A DNA stretch of 53,820 nt from Anaerorhabdus sp036637135. Lineage in GTDB: Bacteria > Bacillota_I > Bacilli_A > Erysipelotrichales > Erysipelotrichaceae. The notes below the pieces were generated by a model that did no database searches, was not told the DNA's origin, and worked only from the letters and a program-made list of their open reading frames with translations. The translations under genes were made by a program, and so were the position numbers. Positions 24,367 to 33,700 of this stretch are shown in pieces. Numbering within the stretch: position 1 is the stretch's first letter; the number at the start of each line of letters is the position of its first letter. Location of the stretch: contig NZ_JAVWNC010000009.1 of NCBI RefSeq assembly GCF_036637135.1, positions 1 through 53,820 of the forward strand, given 5' to 3'.

Positions 24367-25274
24367 TGTCTAGGTACCGTTACGATTGCACTATAACCAT
24401 ATGGAACCTCTGCTGGTATTTCAACCTCAACATTGTAATAAGAAGTATCTTCTGTTTCTAAATTATTAGGCATCGTATCAACCGCAATAATCTTACATGT
24501 GTAATTTTCATTTGTACTTTCAATTGTAACTTCTACATCTTGCCCTACAGATACTAATTGATATTCATATTCAGATACGCTAATTCTTACTTTCTTTGCT
24601 GTTGAATATAAAACAATATAAGCGCTACCTGTTTTACTTGATGGATCAATTGAATTTGATTCGTTTACTTTATAAATTAGTCCACCAATATCAGATACAA
24701 CCTTGCCATCTTTTTTCATCTTTTTTAGTTTTTCAATACTTGCTTCTGCATTGGTCCATTGAACTTTAATTTCGCTAATTTTCTTATCTGCATTATTCAA
24801 TTCAACATTGAGGAAATTAATATAAGCTTTATCCTCTTGATTTGCACCCGCAATTTCACCCTTGATGTTTTCTAAACGAGTATAATAATCATCTAATTCT
24901 TGTTTCATATTTAAGAAATCTTTTTCTAAAACATCGATTTGAGCATCAATGCTTCCATCAATCTTATAATCAAATAAGAGTGTTTTATCTTCGATGATAT
25001 CTCCTTCTTTAACATATACTTGATTGAATGTTAAGGTTGGATCCTTTGTATAATAATAAGTATCTACTGGTACAACTTTCCCGTTATACACAATACCTTT
25101 TTCTGTTTCTACAACATCACTTTGTGTTGTTTCCCCCATCATCATCTCATTCATGACTTGATTCATCTCTTCTGTCTCTGATGGAGTTGGTTTAGGCATT
25201 AGAAAATTCAATGCTATAAATCCTACCACAATTATTCCTAGAATAATTCCTATCCACTTTAATACTTTCTTCAT
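24363..25274 (-). CDS. HlyD/MacA-type membrane-fusion adaptor
   Basis: A 303-residue protein with an N-terminal anchor (residues 5-27, 'WIGIILGIIVVGFIALNFL'). A split biotinyl-lipoyl-like domain flanks an alpha-helical hairpin with heptad-like spacing (about 115-195, 'IDVLEKDFLNMKQELDDYYTRL'), and a beta-barrel follows. It is shorter than Gram-negative MacA, in keeping with a single-membrane host. It opens the adaptor-ATPase-permease operon behind GGAGG. The transported compound is unknown. Confidence 0.85.
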   Translation of the reverse strand: MKKVLKWIGIILGIIVVGFIALNFLMPKPTPSETEEMNQVMNEMMMGETTQSDVVETEKGIVYNGKVVPVDTYYYTKDPTLTFNQVYVKEGDIIEDKTLLFDYKIDGSIDAQIDVLEKDFLNMKQELDDYYTRLENIKGEIAGANQEDKAYINFLNVELNNADKKISEIKVQWTNAEASIEKLKKMKKDGKVVSDIGGLIYKVNESNSIDPSSKTGSAYIVLYSTAKKVRISVSEYEYQLVSVGQDVEVTIESTNENYTCKIIAVDTMPNNLETEDTSYYNVEVEIPAEVPYGYSAIVTVPRQ

Positions 25275-25414
25275 ATATCCTCCGCTATTCTATTGTATTA
25301 GTTTATTAGTACAATAATCATTGTATCACTTTCAGTTTGAAATGCAATGACTAAATCTATCATTTTTCATTGATTTAGCGTAAACTTAATAAAGGTTTTA
25401 AAGGGGGAATCAAA

Positions 25415-27148
25415 ATGAATAACAGAGTAAAGAAATTTTTATCTTATTACAAACCTTACAAGAAATTATTCTTCGCAGATATGTTTTGCGCTTTAGTAGT
25501 TGCTGCAATATCTCTTATTTTACCTTTATGTACGAGAGAAATTACAAATACTATTCTTGTAAAAACACCCATAGAATTCAATGCAATTTACACAATCGGT
25601 GCATTCATGGTAGGACTAGCTCTTATTGAGTTTGCCGCTAATTTCTTTATCACCTATAAAGGTCACTTAATGGGCGTCTACATGGAACATGACATGCGTA
25701 ATGATTTATTTACACATTATCAAAAGCTTTCTTTTAGTTTCTATGATGAACAAAAAACTGGTATTTTGATGTCACGATTAACTCACGATTTATTCTCACT
25801 AGCTGAGTTGTATCATCATGGACCTGAAGATATCGTCATATCTATCATTAAATTTGTTGGGGCGTTTATTATCTTATTAAATATCAATCCACAATTAACA
25901 TTCATTGTCTTCATTACTTTACCTCCTATGATTATATTCACTTTCTATTGCAATCGCAAAATGAAGAAAGCATTTAAATTAAATAAGAAAAGAGTAGGAG
26001 AAATTAATGCTCGTATAGAAGATAATTTATCTGGTATTCGTGTTGTTAAATCATTTGCGAATGAATCAGATGAGATTGAAAAGTTTGATTATGAAAACAA
26101 CAATTATGTACAAAGTAAGTCAAAAAGCTACTTAGCCATGGCTCAATTCCATTCAGGATTAGGTGCCTTTATAACTTTAGTAACTGTAATCGTAATTATT
26201 GCAGGTTCTATGTTTATTGGTAATGGTATTATTGTTATTGGAGATTTATTAACTTTCTTATTATATATTGGCAACTTTACTGATCCAATTAAAAAGCTAA
26301 TCAACTTTACTGAACAATTCCAAGAAGGTATTACTGGATTTGATCGTTTTATGGAAATATTAGAGATAGAGCCAGATATCACTGATAAAAAAGGCGCTAT
26401 TGAACTTGATGATGTAAAAGGTGCTGTTTCATTCAAACATGTAGGTTTTCGTTATAATGAGAAATCTGACTATGTCTTACAAGATATTAATTTAGATGTT
26501 ACCCCTGGTGAATATATCGCATTGGTCGGATCATCAGGCGCTGGGAAAACAACCTTATGTTCTCTCATACCTCGATTTTATGAAGTAAGTGAAGGTGAGA
26601 TTACAATTGATGGTCACGATATCCGTGATGTTAAGATGAAATCACTTCGTTCTAAAATAGGCATTGTTCAACAAGATGTATATCTATTCACCGGAACAAT
26701 TTTAGACAACATTCGTTATGGTAAACCTGATGCTACAGATGATGAAATACTAGAAGCTGCAAAAAACGCAAACGCTCATGACTTCATTCTTGATTTACCT
26801 GATGGCTATAACACTGACATTGGTCAACGTGGTGTAAAATTGTCTGGTGGTCAAAAACAACGTTTAGCGATTGCACGTGTATTCTTAAAGAATCCACCTA
26901 TCCTCATCTTTGATGAAGCTACTAGTGCATTAGACAACGAAAGTGAAAAAGTAGTCCAAGATTCACTAGAAAGTCTAGCAAAAAATAGAACTACTTTTGT
27001 TATTGCACATCGCTTATCCACAATACGCAATGCCAAAAAGATATTAGTCTTATCGGAAGAAGGTATTGTTGAGGAAGGTAGCCATGATGAATTACTTCAG
27101 AACGGAAAAACATACGCTCATTTATATAATATGCAATTCAGTAAATAA
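25415..27148 (+). CDS. ABC half-exporter (ATPase fused to membrane domain)
   Basis: A 577-residue type IV exporter half. Six membrane helices (about 15-310) are followed by an ATPase domain with Walker A 'GSSGAGKTT', signature 'LSGGQKQRLAIARVF', Walker B 'ILIFDEATSALD' and switch His in 'VIAHRLSTI'. It would function as a homodimer; lipids, drugs or peptides are typical substrates. A strong GGGGG-type ribosome site precedes the ATG. The gene stands alone and ends in a UUCG-loop terminator. Confidence 0.92.
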   Translation: MNNRVKKFLSYYKPYKKLFFADMFCALVVAAISLILPLCTREITNTILVKTPIEFNAIYTIGAFMVGLALIEFAANFFITYKGHLMGVYMEHDMRNDLFTHYQKLSFSFYDEQKTGILMSRLTHDLFSLAELYHHGPEDIVISIIKFVGAFIILLNINPQLTFIVFITLPPMIIFTFYCNRKMKKAFKLNKKRVGEINARIEDNLSGIRVVKSFANESDEIEKFDYENNNYVQSKSKSYLAMAQFHSGLGAFITLVTVIVIIAGSMFIGNGIIVIGDLLTFLLYIGNFTDPIKKLINFTEQFQEGITGFDRFMEILEIEPDITDKKGAIELDDVKGAVSFKHVGFRYNEKSDYVLQDINLDVTPGEYIALVGSSGAGKTTLCSLIPRFYEVSEGEITIDGHDIRDVKMKSLRSKIGIVQQDVYLFTGTILDNIRYGKPDATDDEILEAAKNANAHDFILDLPDGYNTDIGQRGVKLSGGQKQRLAIARVFLKNPPILIFDEATSALDNESEKVVQDSLESLAKNRTTFVIAHRLSTIRNAKKILVLSEEGIVEEGSHDELLQNGKTYAHLYNMQFSK

Positions 27149-27168
27149 GGACTTCGGTCCTTATTTTA
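27144..27168. terminator. UUCG-loop bidirectional terminator
   Basis: AATAAGGAC-TTCG-GTCCTTATT is a perfect 9-bp stem with a stable UUCG tetraloop, followed by TTATTTTG. It lies between two convergent genes and overlaps the exporter stop codon region. Confidence 0.9.
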
Positions 27169-28014
27169 TTTTGTAATAAACTGATACATATCACCTGATT
27201 GAACAAAACGAACAGGTAAATCAATTTGAATTCCATCTTTTAATATTTGCGCAAGATAATCCATTCCTGGTTCTTCTACATTGAAATGTCCAACGGCTAA
27301 AATAACTTTGGATTGTCCAAGTTCTGCAGCATCTTTAATGTAACTTGAAACTGTAAAATCAATACATTCCATCGCGATTACACAATCAATATCATGATCT
27401 TCAATCATTTCAATTTTTCGATAATCATCTTCACCCATGATGTGTTCAGCAATTAATACTTTTTTAATCACTGCATTTCGATTACCTATTATTTTAATTC
27501 CATTCAAATGTAATTTTTCTATGAGATAACGACATAAGTCTTCTGTATTTGTTTGTGGTAGTTCAAATAACATTGGTGTACGTATTGGTGCAATTAAATA
27601 TTTATCCCACGCTAACACTTTCATTAATCCATAAAATATACCATCAGTTAATTCATTCTTTTCATTCATCATACCTGAATGAATGTAGTCATGATTTCTC
27701 CACACAACAATGTGATGTTCTTCTAACAATCGTCTTTTCTCTACTAATGTTTTATTTCTATTCATACTTTCCGTATTTGCACCACGATTATAAAATGCTG
27801 ATTCGTGACAAATAATAAGATTCGCTTTGTGTTCAATAGCTTCCTTGATTACATCTATCGAACAATAACAAGTTGTTACAATCCCTGTACACTCTTGAGT
27901 AACATCACCAAATAACACCTGATCCCGTGTTTTTAAATCATCAATTGAATTACCCTGATAGTCCTTTCCTGAATAGAATCCCTTAACCTTTTCAATAATT
28001 TCTTTGATTTCCAT
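27166..28014 (-). CDS. NIF3-family dinuclear metal protein
   Basis: A 282-residue member of the NIF3/YbgI/YqfO family. Metal-binding pieces are 'NLIICHESAFYNRGA' and the C-terminal 'VILAVGHFNVEEPGMDYLAQ' (His and Glu). Family members form hexamers with a two-metal site; some act as GTP cyclohydrolase-like enzymes, but the cell function is not settled. AAAAGGAG precedes the ATG. It lies convergent with the ABC half-exporter and divergent from the ATP-grasp gene. Confidence 0.85.
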   Translation of the reverse strand: MEIKEIIEKVKGFYSGKDYQGNSIDDLKTRDQVLFGDVTQECTGIVTTCYCSIDVIKEAIEHKANLIICHESAFYNRGANTESMNRNKTLVEKRRLLEEHHIVVWRNHDYIHSGMMNEKNELTDGIFYGLMKVLAWDKYLIAPIRTPMLFELPQTNTEDLCRYLIEKLHLNGIKIIGNRNAVIKKVLIAEHIMGEDDYRKIEMIEDHDIDCVIAMECIDFTVSSYIKDAAELGQSKVILAVGHFNVEEPGMDYLAQILKDGIQIDLPVRFVQSGDMYQFITK

Positions 28015-28171
28015 ATTTATTCTCCTTTTGCTACAACTTTTTATTGATTACATTATAGGTCAAATACAGTTGTGCCACAAATAATAATTCTATATAAACA
28101 AGGTTATTCTTAAATCTCACTTCTTTTTTTATTCATGTTTGATATAATGTTATAAAGAGAGGTACAGTTTG

Positions 28172-29356
28172 ATGAATTTTATTTTTATTTCACCAAACTT
28201 TCCAAAGTCCTATTACTTGTTTTGTGACGCACTTAAAAATAATGGTGTTAGAACACTTGGAATTGGTGAAGATTCACTACAACAACTAAATCCTTTATGT
28301 AAGGAATCCTTAGATGATTACTATCAAGTCCAATCATTGGAAGATTATAATCAAGTTTTTAAAGCGGTTGCTTATTTTTCTTTTAAATATGGAAAAATTG
28401 ATTGGATTGAATCCAATAATGAATACTGGCTTACACAAGATGCTAAGTTAAGAACTGATTTCAATATACAATCTGGAGTTCAATATAAAGATATTGGTCC
28501 TTATAAATATAAATCTCAAATGAAGCAGTTTTATCAAGAAGCTGGTGTTGTAACAGCACGTTATCATTTAGTTTCTACCATCGATCAAGCACGTTTATTT
28601 ATTGAGACTGTCGGTTATCCTGTGATTGTTAAACCAGATAGTGGTGTTGGTGCTTCAACTACATATAAATTATCTAACGAGAAAGAATTAGTTCGTTTCT
28701 ATAAGAATCTACCTACACGTCAATTCATTATGGAAGAATTTATTGATGGAGAAATCATTTCATATGATGGTATATGTGATCAAGATTCCAATATTATTTA
28801 TGAAACAGCTCATCAATTTCCAACATCCATTATGGATATCGTAAATGAGAAAAAAGAAATCTTCTATTATTCATATAAAAAAATTCCCGCTGATTTACAA
28901 GAAATAGGAAGAAAAGTAATTCATGCATTTAATGTAAGAAGTCGTTTCTTCCATTGTGAGTATTTCCGATTACTTCATGATAAAGAAGGCATCGGTAAAA
29001 AAGGCGACTTAGTTGCCCTTGAGGTGAATATGCGTCCTCCAGGTGGATACACTCCTGATATGATGAACTTTGCGAGTGATATTAGCGTTTATCAAATATG
29101 GGCAAATATGATTTGTTTTAATGAAGGTCGATTTGATGTAGATCATCGTCCTTATGTTTGCGTTTATTATGGAAGACGTGATGGATTAAAACACAAATTA
29201 TCGCACGCTGAAATTTTAAAGAAGTATGCTAATCAAATGTGTATGTGTGAAAGAATGCCATTAATTCTTGCGGAAGCAATGGGCAATCAAATGTATACAG
29301 CTCGATTCGATAATACCAAACAAGCATTAAGTTTCATCCATCAGTTACAACAATAA
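28172..29356 (+). CDS. ATP-grasp ligase
   Basis: A 394-residue ATP-grasp enzyme. The N-terminal part has a Rossmann-like start, the middle has the ATP-binding strands 'GYPVIVKPDSGVGASTTYKL' and 'FIMEEFIDGEIISYDG', and the metal site is in 'LVALEVNMRPPGGYTPDMM'. It resembles carboxylate-amine/thiol ligases of the carbamoyl-phosphate-synthase-like group. The start is set at ATG 28172 behind GAGAGG; a TTG one codon earlier is also open. TATAAT lies at 28143. It is followed 16 bases later by an esterase gene, an arrangement suggesting one pathway making and processing an amide or ester. The substrate is unknown. Confidence 0.85.
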   Translation: MNFIFISPNFPKSYYLFCDALKNNGVRTLGIGEDSLQQLNPLCKESLDDYYQVQSLEDYNQVFKAVAYFSFKYGKIDWIESNNEYWLTQDAKLRTDFNIQSGVQYKDIGPYKYKSQMKQFYQEAGVVTARYHLVSTIDQARLFIETVGYPVIVKPDSGVGASTTYKLSNEKELVRFYKNLPTRQFIMEEFIDGEIISYDGICDQDSNIIYETAHQFPTSIMDIVNEKKEIFYYSYKKIPADLQEIGRKVIHAFNVRSRFFHCEYFRLLHDKEGIGKKGDLVALEVNMRPPGGYTPDMMNFASDISVYQIWANMICFNEGRFDVDHRPYVCVYYGRRDGLKHKLSHAEILKKYANQMCMCERMPLILAEAMGNQMYTARFDNTKQALSFIHQLQQ

Positions 29357-29372
29357 TACAAAGGAGATCGTA

Positions 29373-30125
29373 ATGAAAATCGAATATTTTCAAGAATATA
29401 GTTTTAGTTTAGGGCGTGATATGGAATTCAAAGTATACGGTCATGCTGGTAAACCCTGTATTGTATTCCCTGCACAAGATGGGCGCTATTTTGACTTTGA
29501 GAATTTTAGAATGATTGAATCTTGTCAAAAGTTTATTGATCAAGGACAAATTCAATTCTTCTGCGTAGATAGTATTGATTTAGAGTCCTGGTCAAATACA
29601 AACAGTACCCCTCGCCAACGCATTGAGCAACATGAACGTTGGTACAGTTATATTTGTGATGAATTTGTGCCTCGTGTAAAACAAATAAATCGTGACGCAA
29701 ACAGTAATATTGAATACGACATTTTACTAACAGGTTGTAGTATGGGTGCAGCCCACTCATTAAACTTCTTTTTAAGAAGACCCGATCTCTTCGACTCGGT
29801 CATTGCCTTAAGCGGTGTATATCACGCAAACCACTTCTTTAAAGACTACAGTGATGATTTAGTTTACAGCAATTCACCAATACAATATATGGATAATATG
29901 TACTATGATCACTTCTATGTTGATTTATTTAGACAACGCAAAATTATCTTATGTGTTGGTCAAGGTGAATGGGAAGATGAAATGCTAGTTGATACAAAAA
30001 AGATGGATTCTTTATTCCAATACAAAGATATTCCTGCCTGCGTTGAGTATTGGGGATTTGATGTAAATCACGATTGGCCATGGTGGAGAAAACAACTTCC
30101 ATATTATTTACCCAAAGTTTTATAA
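29373..30125 (+). CDS. Esterase D/feruloyl-esterase-like alpha/beta hydrolase
   Basis: A 250-residue alpha/beta hydrolase of the 'putative esterase' family. The nucleophile elbow is GCSMG ('ILLTGCSMGAAHSLNFF'), an acidic residue lies in the region 'GEWEDEMLVDTKK', and the catalytic His is in 'GFDVNHDWPWWRKQLPY'. No signal peptide, so it is cytoplasmic. AAGGAG precedes the ATG. It is cotranscribed with the ATP-grasp ligase and ends in a good terminator. Substrate unknown. Confidence 0.85.
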   Translation: MKIEYFQEYSFSLGRDMEFKVYGHAGKPCIVFPAQDGRYFDFENFRMIESCQKFIDQGQIQFFCVDSIDLESWSNTNSTPRQRIEQHERWYSYICDEFVPRVKQINRDANSNIEYDILLTGCSMGAAHSLNFFLRRPDLFDSVIALSGVYHANHFFKDYSDDLVYSNSPIQYMDNMYYDHFYVDLFRQRKIILCVGQGEWEDEMLVDTKKMDSLFQYKDIPACVEYWGFDVNHDWPWWRKQLPYYLPKVL

Positions 30126-30130
30126 TTGCT

Positions 30131-30164
30131 AAAGTCAACAATTTGTATTGTTGACTTTAATTTT
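30131..30164 (+). terminator. Terminator after ATP-grasp/esterase operon
   Basis: AAAGTCAACAA and TTGTTGACTTT form a perfect 11-bp stem with a six-base loop, followed by AATTTT. It begins six bases after the esterase stop. Confidence 0.85.
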
Positions 30165-30212
30165 AGGTTACCCTACAATAGCATACATACCCACTTGGTA
30201 TCGGAGGTACAG

Positions 30213-31286
30213 ATGAATATCGAGAAAAAGAAAAATTTTATCATCAACACATTGTATATCGCAATCATCTCAGTTATTGTTTTCTTTATTATTAAGTATG
30301 GTTTGGGTTTATTAGCACCGTTCATTATCGCATTCATAATCGCATATTGTTTAAAAAAACCAACAGACTGGGTTTCAAATAAACTAAAATTACCAAAAAA
30401 ACTTACTTCTATCCTGATGGTAATTTTATTCTTCTCAACAATTGGTGTGATTATTGTATTACTCACACTACGCATTGGAAGTGGCGTTGCTTACTTATTT
30501 ACTTTTTTACCTGAGTTTTACACGACTCAGTTAAGTCCTACATTAATGGCATTCTTTGATGTTATTGAAGGTATGTTTAAATCGATGGATCCTCAATTAA
30601 TACAAACTCTAAGTGATGTATTAAATCAATCATTAAAAGCATTGGGTGATTTATTATCAAATTTATCTGTTATGGTTATCTCTTCAGTAACAAACTATGC
30701 AAGTGCATTACCTGAATTATTAATTCGTATTTTATTCACACTGATTTCTACATTCTTTATTGCAATTGATTATGATCAAATCGTTGCATTTTTACAACGT
30801 CAACTTTCACAAAAAACATTTACGCTTGTTACTCATATCAAAGACTACATCGTGGGTACCTTGTTTGTGTGTATTCGCTCTTACGCTTTGATTATGTTTA
30901 TTACCTTTGTTGAACTTGCGATTGGATTATCGATAATTCGAGTAGAGAACTCTTTGTTTATTGCCTTGTTGATATCCGTATTTGATATACTACCTGTTTT
31001 AGGTACTGGTGGTATCATGATTCCTTGGATTATCCTTACTGCTTTCCAAGGTAATTATGTTATGGCAATTGGATTACTTGTTGTCTATCTAATCATTACC
31101 GTTATACGTAATATCATTGAACCAAAAATTGTTGGACAACAAATTGGATTACATCCGGTTGTTACTTTATTAAGTATGTTTATCGGTACAAAACTATTTG
31201 GTGTTCTCGGTTTATTTGGTTTACCAATTACACTATCATTACTTAATCATCTCAATGAAGATGGAACAATCAAGATATTTAAATAA
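30213..31286 (+). CDS. AI-2E family transporter
   Basis: A 357-residue membrane protein of the AI-2E (TqsA/YdiK) family with about eight spans. Family features are the N-terminal 'LAPFIIAFIIAYCLKKPTDW', the central helical region, and the C-terminal 'NIIEPKIVGQQIGLHPVVTLLSMFIGTKLFG' block, which is highly conserved. Members export autoinducer-2 or act as Na+/H+ antiporters. The frame extends upstream to 30126, through the terminator hairpin, so the ATG at 30213 behind GGAGG is the true start. Confidence 0.92.
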   Translation: MNIEKKKNFIINTLYIAIISVIVFFIIKYGLGLLAPFIIAFIIAYCLKKPTDWVSNKLKLPKKLTSILMVILFFSTIGVIIVLLTLRIGSGVAYLFTFLPEFYTTQLSPTLMAFFDVIEGMFKSMDPQLIQTLSDVLNQSLKALGDLLSNLSVMVISSVTNYASALPELLIRILFTLISTFFIAIDYDQIVAFLQRQLSQKTFTLVTHIKDYIVGTLFVCIRSYALIMFITFVELAIGLSIIRVENSLFIALLISVFDILPVLGTGGIMIPWIILTAFQGNYVMAIGLLVVYLIITVIRNIIEPKIVGQQIGLHPVVTLLSMFIGTKLFGVLGLFGLPITLSLLNHLNEDGTIKIFK

Positions 31287-31301
31287 CGAGTTAAATAATA
31301 G

Positions 31302-31333
31302 AAGACCAACCCTAATTGGATTGGTCTTTTTTA
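31302..31333 (+). terminator. Terminator after AI-2E transporter
   Basis: AAGACCAA pairs with TTGGTCTT; the loop can extend the stem with CC/GG. TTTTTT follows on the plus strand. It overlaps the stop of the convergent ATPase gene. Confidence 0.8.
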
Positions 31334-32002
31334 GTATATTTTATCTATAAATTGTCCATCTTCAAGTGTATAAATCTTTTCACTTTGCTTTGCCACTTTT
31401 AAATCATGTGTAATCACAATGATTGTGTTTCCTTGTTGATGTAAAGTTTTAAATAGTTCCAAAATCTCTTCACCTGTTTTCGAGTCTAATGCCCCTGTAG
31501 GTTCATCTGCAAGGAGTATTTTCGGATCTGTAACAAGTGCCCTGGCAATAGCAACACGTTGCTGTTGACCTCCTGATAGCTCCTGTGGCTTATGTTTTTC
31601 ACGATTTTCTAATCCTACAAGTGCTAACATTGTTTTTGCTTTTTGAGTCGCTTCACTTCTAGAAACACCACGAATCAACAACGGCAACATTACATTTTGT
31701 AATACTGTATATGTATGAATTAAATGATATTTTTGAAAGATGAACCCAATCTTCTCATTGCGTACACTTGCTAATTCATCTTGTGATAAACTACCTATTT
31801 CAATTCCATCTATAAAATAGCTACCATCGTCAAGCATATCCATACACCCAATAATATTCATTAATGTAGTTTTACCAGAACCTGATTTACCTAAAATAGA
31901 AATATACTCACCTTTTTCTATTTCTAAACTAACATTCTTCAATACATGTAAAGAGTCACTTTTCATGAAATATGATTTGTTTACCTCTTGAATCTTAATC
32001 AT
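31331..32002 (-). CDS. ABC transporter ATP-binding protein of second efflux operon
   Basis: A 223-residue MacB/LolD-type ATPase. Walker A is 'GKSGSGKTT', Q-loop 'FIFQKYHLI', signature 'LSGGQQQRVAIARAL', Walker B 'ILLADEPTGALDSKT' and switch His 'IVITHD'. It is the last gene of a six-gene minus-strand set. Its ATG overlaps the stop of the lipoprotein gene by one base (TAATG). It powers the permease encoded two genes upstream. Confidence 0.93.
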   Translation of the reverse strand: MIKIQEVNKSYFMKSDSLHVLKNVSLEIEKGEYISILGKSGSGKTTLMNIIGCMDMLDDGSYFIDGIEIGSLSQDELASVRNEKIGFIFQKYHLIHTYTVLQNVMLPLLIRGVSRSEATQKAKTMLALVGLENREKHKPQELSGGQQQRVAIARALVTDPKILLADEPTGALDSKTGEEILELFKTLHQQGNTIIVITHDLKVAKQSEKIYTLEDGQFIDKIY

Positions 32003-32493
32003 TATTTTTCGATGACACCAACTTTTACAAGTTCTCCTGTTTTCTCATCTTTTGTTATTGTAATAACGGATCCTTCTTTCATATCTGTTAATTTTAACTC
32101 TCCACCTTTTATAAAATCAAAGATTTCTACTCCTGTAGGTACTATCAAACTGATTGATTCACCTGTATACTCTAATTCCATCTTTGCTTCGTTCTCTTTT
32201 GCATCACTTGCTGCTGCATCACTCATCGTTGTACTTGCTTCGAGTGTAGTTGCTGCTATAACTTCACCCTCTTGTGCTTCTGGATTCTCATCAATTACTG
32301 ATTCATCTACAAATGGATCCTTCGCAAGGTCAATAACAATTTCATTTCCAGTCATTGTCTTAATTTTTCCATACATTACTTCATATTGCGGTGTTTCTTC
32401 CATTGCATTTTCTTTAGATTCCGTTTTATTGCCTTGTGTTGTACAACCTGTTATTAATAGTGTTGCCATTAAAATATAAATTAGTTTTTTCAT
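32002..32493 (-). CDS. Lipoprotein inside second efflux operon
   Basis: A 163-residue predicted lipoprotein. The signal 'MKKLIYILMATLLITGC' ends in the lipobox ITGC, so the mature protein starts at a lipidated Cys facing outward. The rest is hydrophilic with an acidic, alanine-rich middle ('ATTLEASTTMSDAAASDAKENEAK') and a beta-rich end. The frame opens further to a TTG at 32511, but the ATG at 32493 has AAGGAG just upstream. It is wedged between permease and ATPase genes, implying a role with the exporter: substrate binding, protection or gating. I do not recognise the family. Confidence 0.75.
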   Translation of the reverse strand: MKKLIYILMATLLITGCTTQGNKTESKENAMEETPQYEVMYGKIKTMTGNEIVIDLAKDPFVDESVIDENPEAQEGEVIAATTLEASTTMSDAAASDAKENEAKMELEYTGESISLIVPTGVEIFDFIKGGELKLTDMKEGSVITITKDEKTGELVKVGVIEK

Positions 32494-32503
32494 TTTTTTC
32501 TCC

Positions 32504-33700
32504 TTATTCAACTAATAGTGCTTCGATTGGTTTTAATCGTGATGCTTTATACGCTGGATAAATACCAAATAACGTTCCAGTTACAAGTGCAAACATAAAG
32601 GCAATAATTCTTCCTTCCATTGTATCTATTGCACTAACGTTTACGACATTTAGAATTGGAAAGACCAGGCTGCTTGTGATTACTCCTGCCATTCCACCAA
32701 TGCAACTGATAATCGCTGATTCCAAGATAAACTGAATTAATATATCTTTGTTATGACTTCCAAGAGCCTTAAGAATACCAATTTCTTTTGTACGCTCCCT
32801 TACAGAAAGGAAGAGTACATTCATAATTCCAATACCACCGACTACAAAGACAATTGTTCCTACAGATATCAATAAATAATTCATCGTTTTTGCAGATGAC
32901 AATGCAGCATCTATTCTACTTCCTGCATCTTCTATAACATAATAGGAACTGTCTTCTAATACATAATCTAACGTACTTAAAATTTCTTTTTTTGTTTTCT
33001 CAATGTTGTCAATGTCGTTTGATAAACCAATGATTCTTGGAAATCCATTATCACCTATAACTTTTTGTCCAACATCATATGGCAAGAAGATAGTATCATC
33101 TGGATTTAACCCTTGAATACCATCACCTTTTGGTATAAGTGTTCCTATAACTTTATACATGTTATTTTCAATCTTGATGGTTTCTCCTATAGCACTTCCT
33201 GGAGTACCATAAAACTTCTTAGCGACATTGCCTCCTAAAACTACAACATTTCTTCCATACTCTTGATCCTCCTCACTAAATTGAACACCTTCTTCAATCT
33301 CTAAGTTGGAAACTCTTGCATAATCATCATCTACTGCGGAGACAGAAATATAATCATTTTCTTTTCCAAAGCTAACTTCTTTATGACTTGAGTTATTAAT
33401 CGATAAACCGTTTAGAGTATTACTTTCATTCATAATTTGTTCTACATGTTCTTTTGTAAGTCTTTCTATTTTTGTACTATCTGAATCACTTAATTTCTCA
33501 TAGTTTAGATTTACATAAACTGTTTCTGCACTCAATCCTTTGAATTGGTTAAGCACTTGTTCCTCTCCACCTTTACCTATGGCAATGACCATAATTATAG
33601 TTATTGTCCCTACAAAAATACCTAGGGAAGTTAGAAACACTTTGAATTTATTTGCGAGTAAATTTAGGATTACAATTCTCAAAGTTTCTATCAAATTCAT
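32504..33700 (-). CDS. MacB-like ABC permease of second efflux operon
   Basis: A 398-residue FtsX-type permease. An N-terminal span ('FKVFLTSLGIFVGTITIIMVI') precedes a large outward MacB core domain (about 45-265) and three C-terminal spans with 'GGIGIMNVLFLSVRERTKEIGILKALG'. Its ATG directly abuts the stop of the adaptor gene, so translation is coupled. Partner of the ATPase at 31331 and adaptor at 33701. Confidence 0.9.
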   Translation of the reverse strand: MNLIETLRIVILNLLANKFKVFLTSLGIFVGTITIIMVIAIGKGGEEQVLNQFKGLSAETVYVNLNYEKLSDSDSTKIERLTKEHVEQIMNESNTLNGLSINNSSHKEVSFGKENDYISVSAVDDDYARVSNLEIEEGVQFSEEDQEYGRNVVVLGGNVAKKFYGTPGSAIGETIKIENNMYKVIGTLIPKGDGIQGLNPDDTIFLPYDVGQKVIGDNGFPRIIGLSNDIDNIEKTKKEILSTLDYVLEDSSYYVIEDAGSRIDAALSSAKTMNYLLISVGTIVFVVGGIGIMNVLFLSVRERTKEIGILKALGSHNKDILIQFILESAIISCIGGMAGVITSSLVFPILNVVNVSAIDTMEGRIIAFMFALVTGTLFGIYPAYKASRLKPIEALLVE

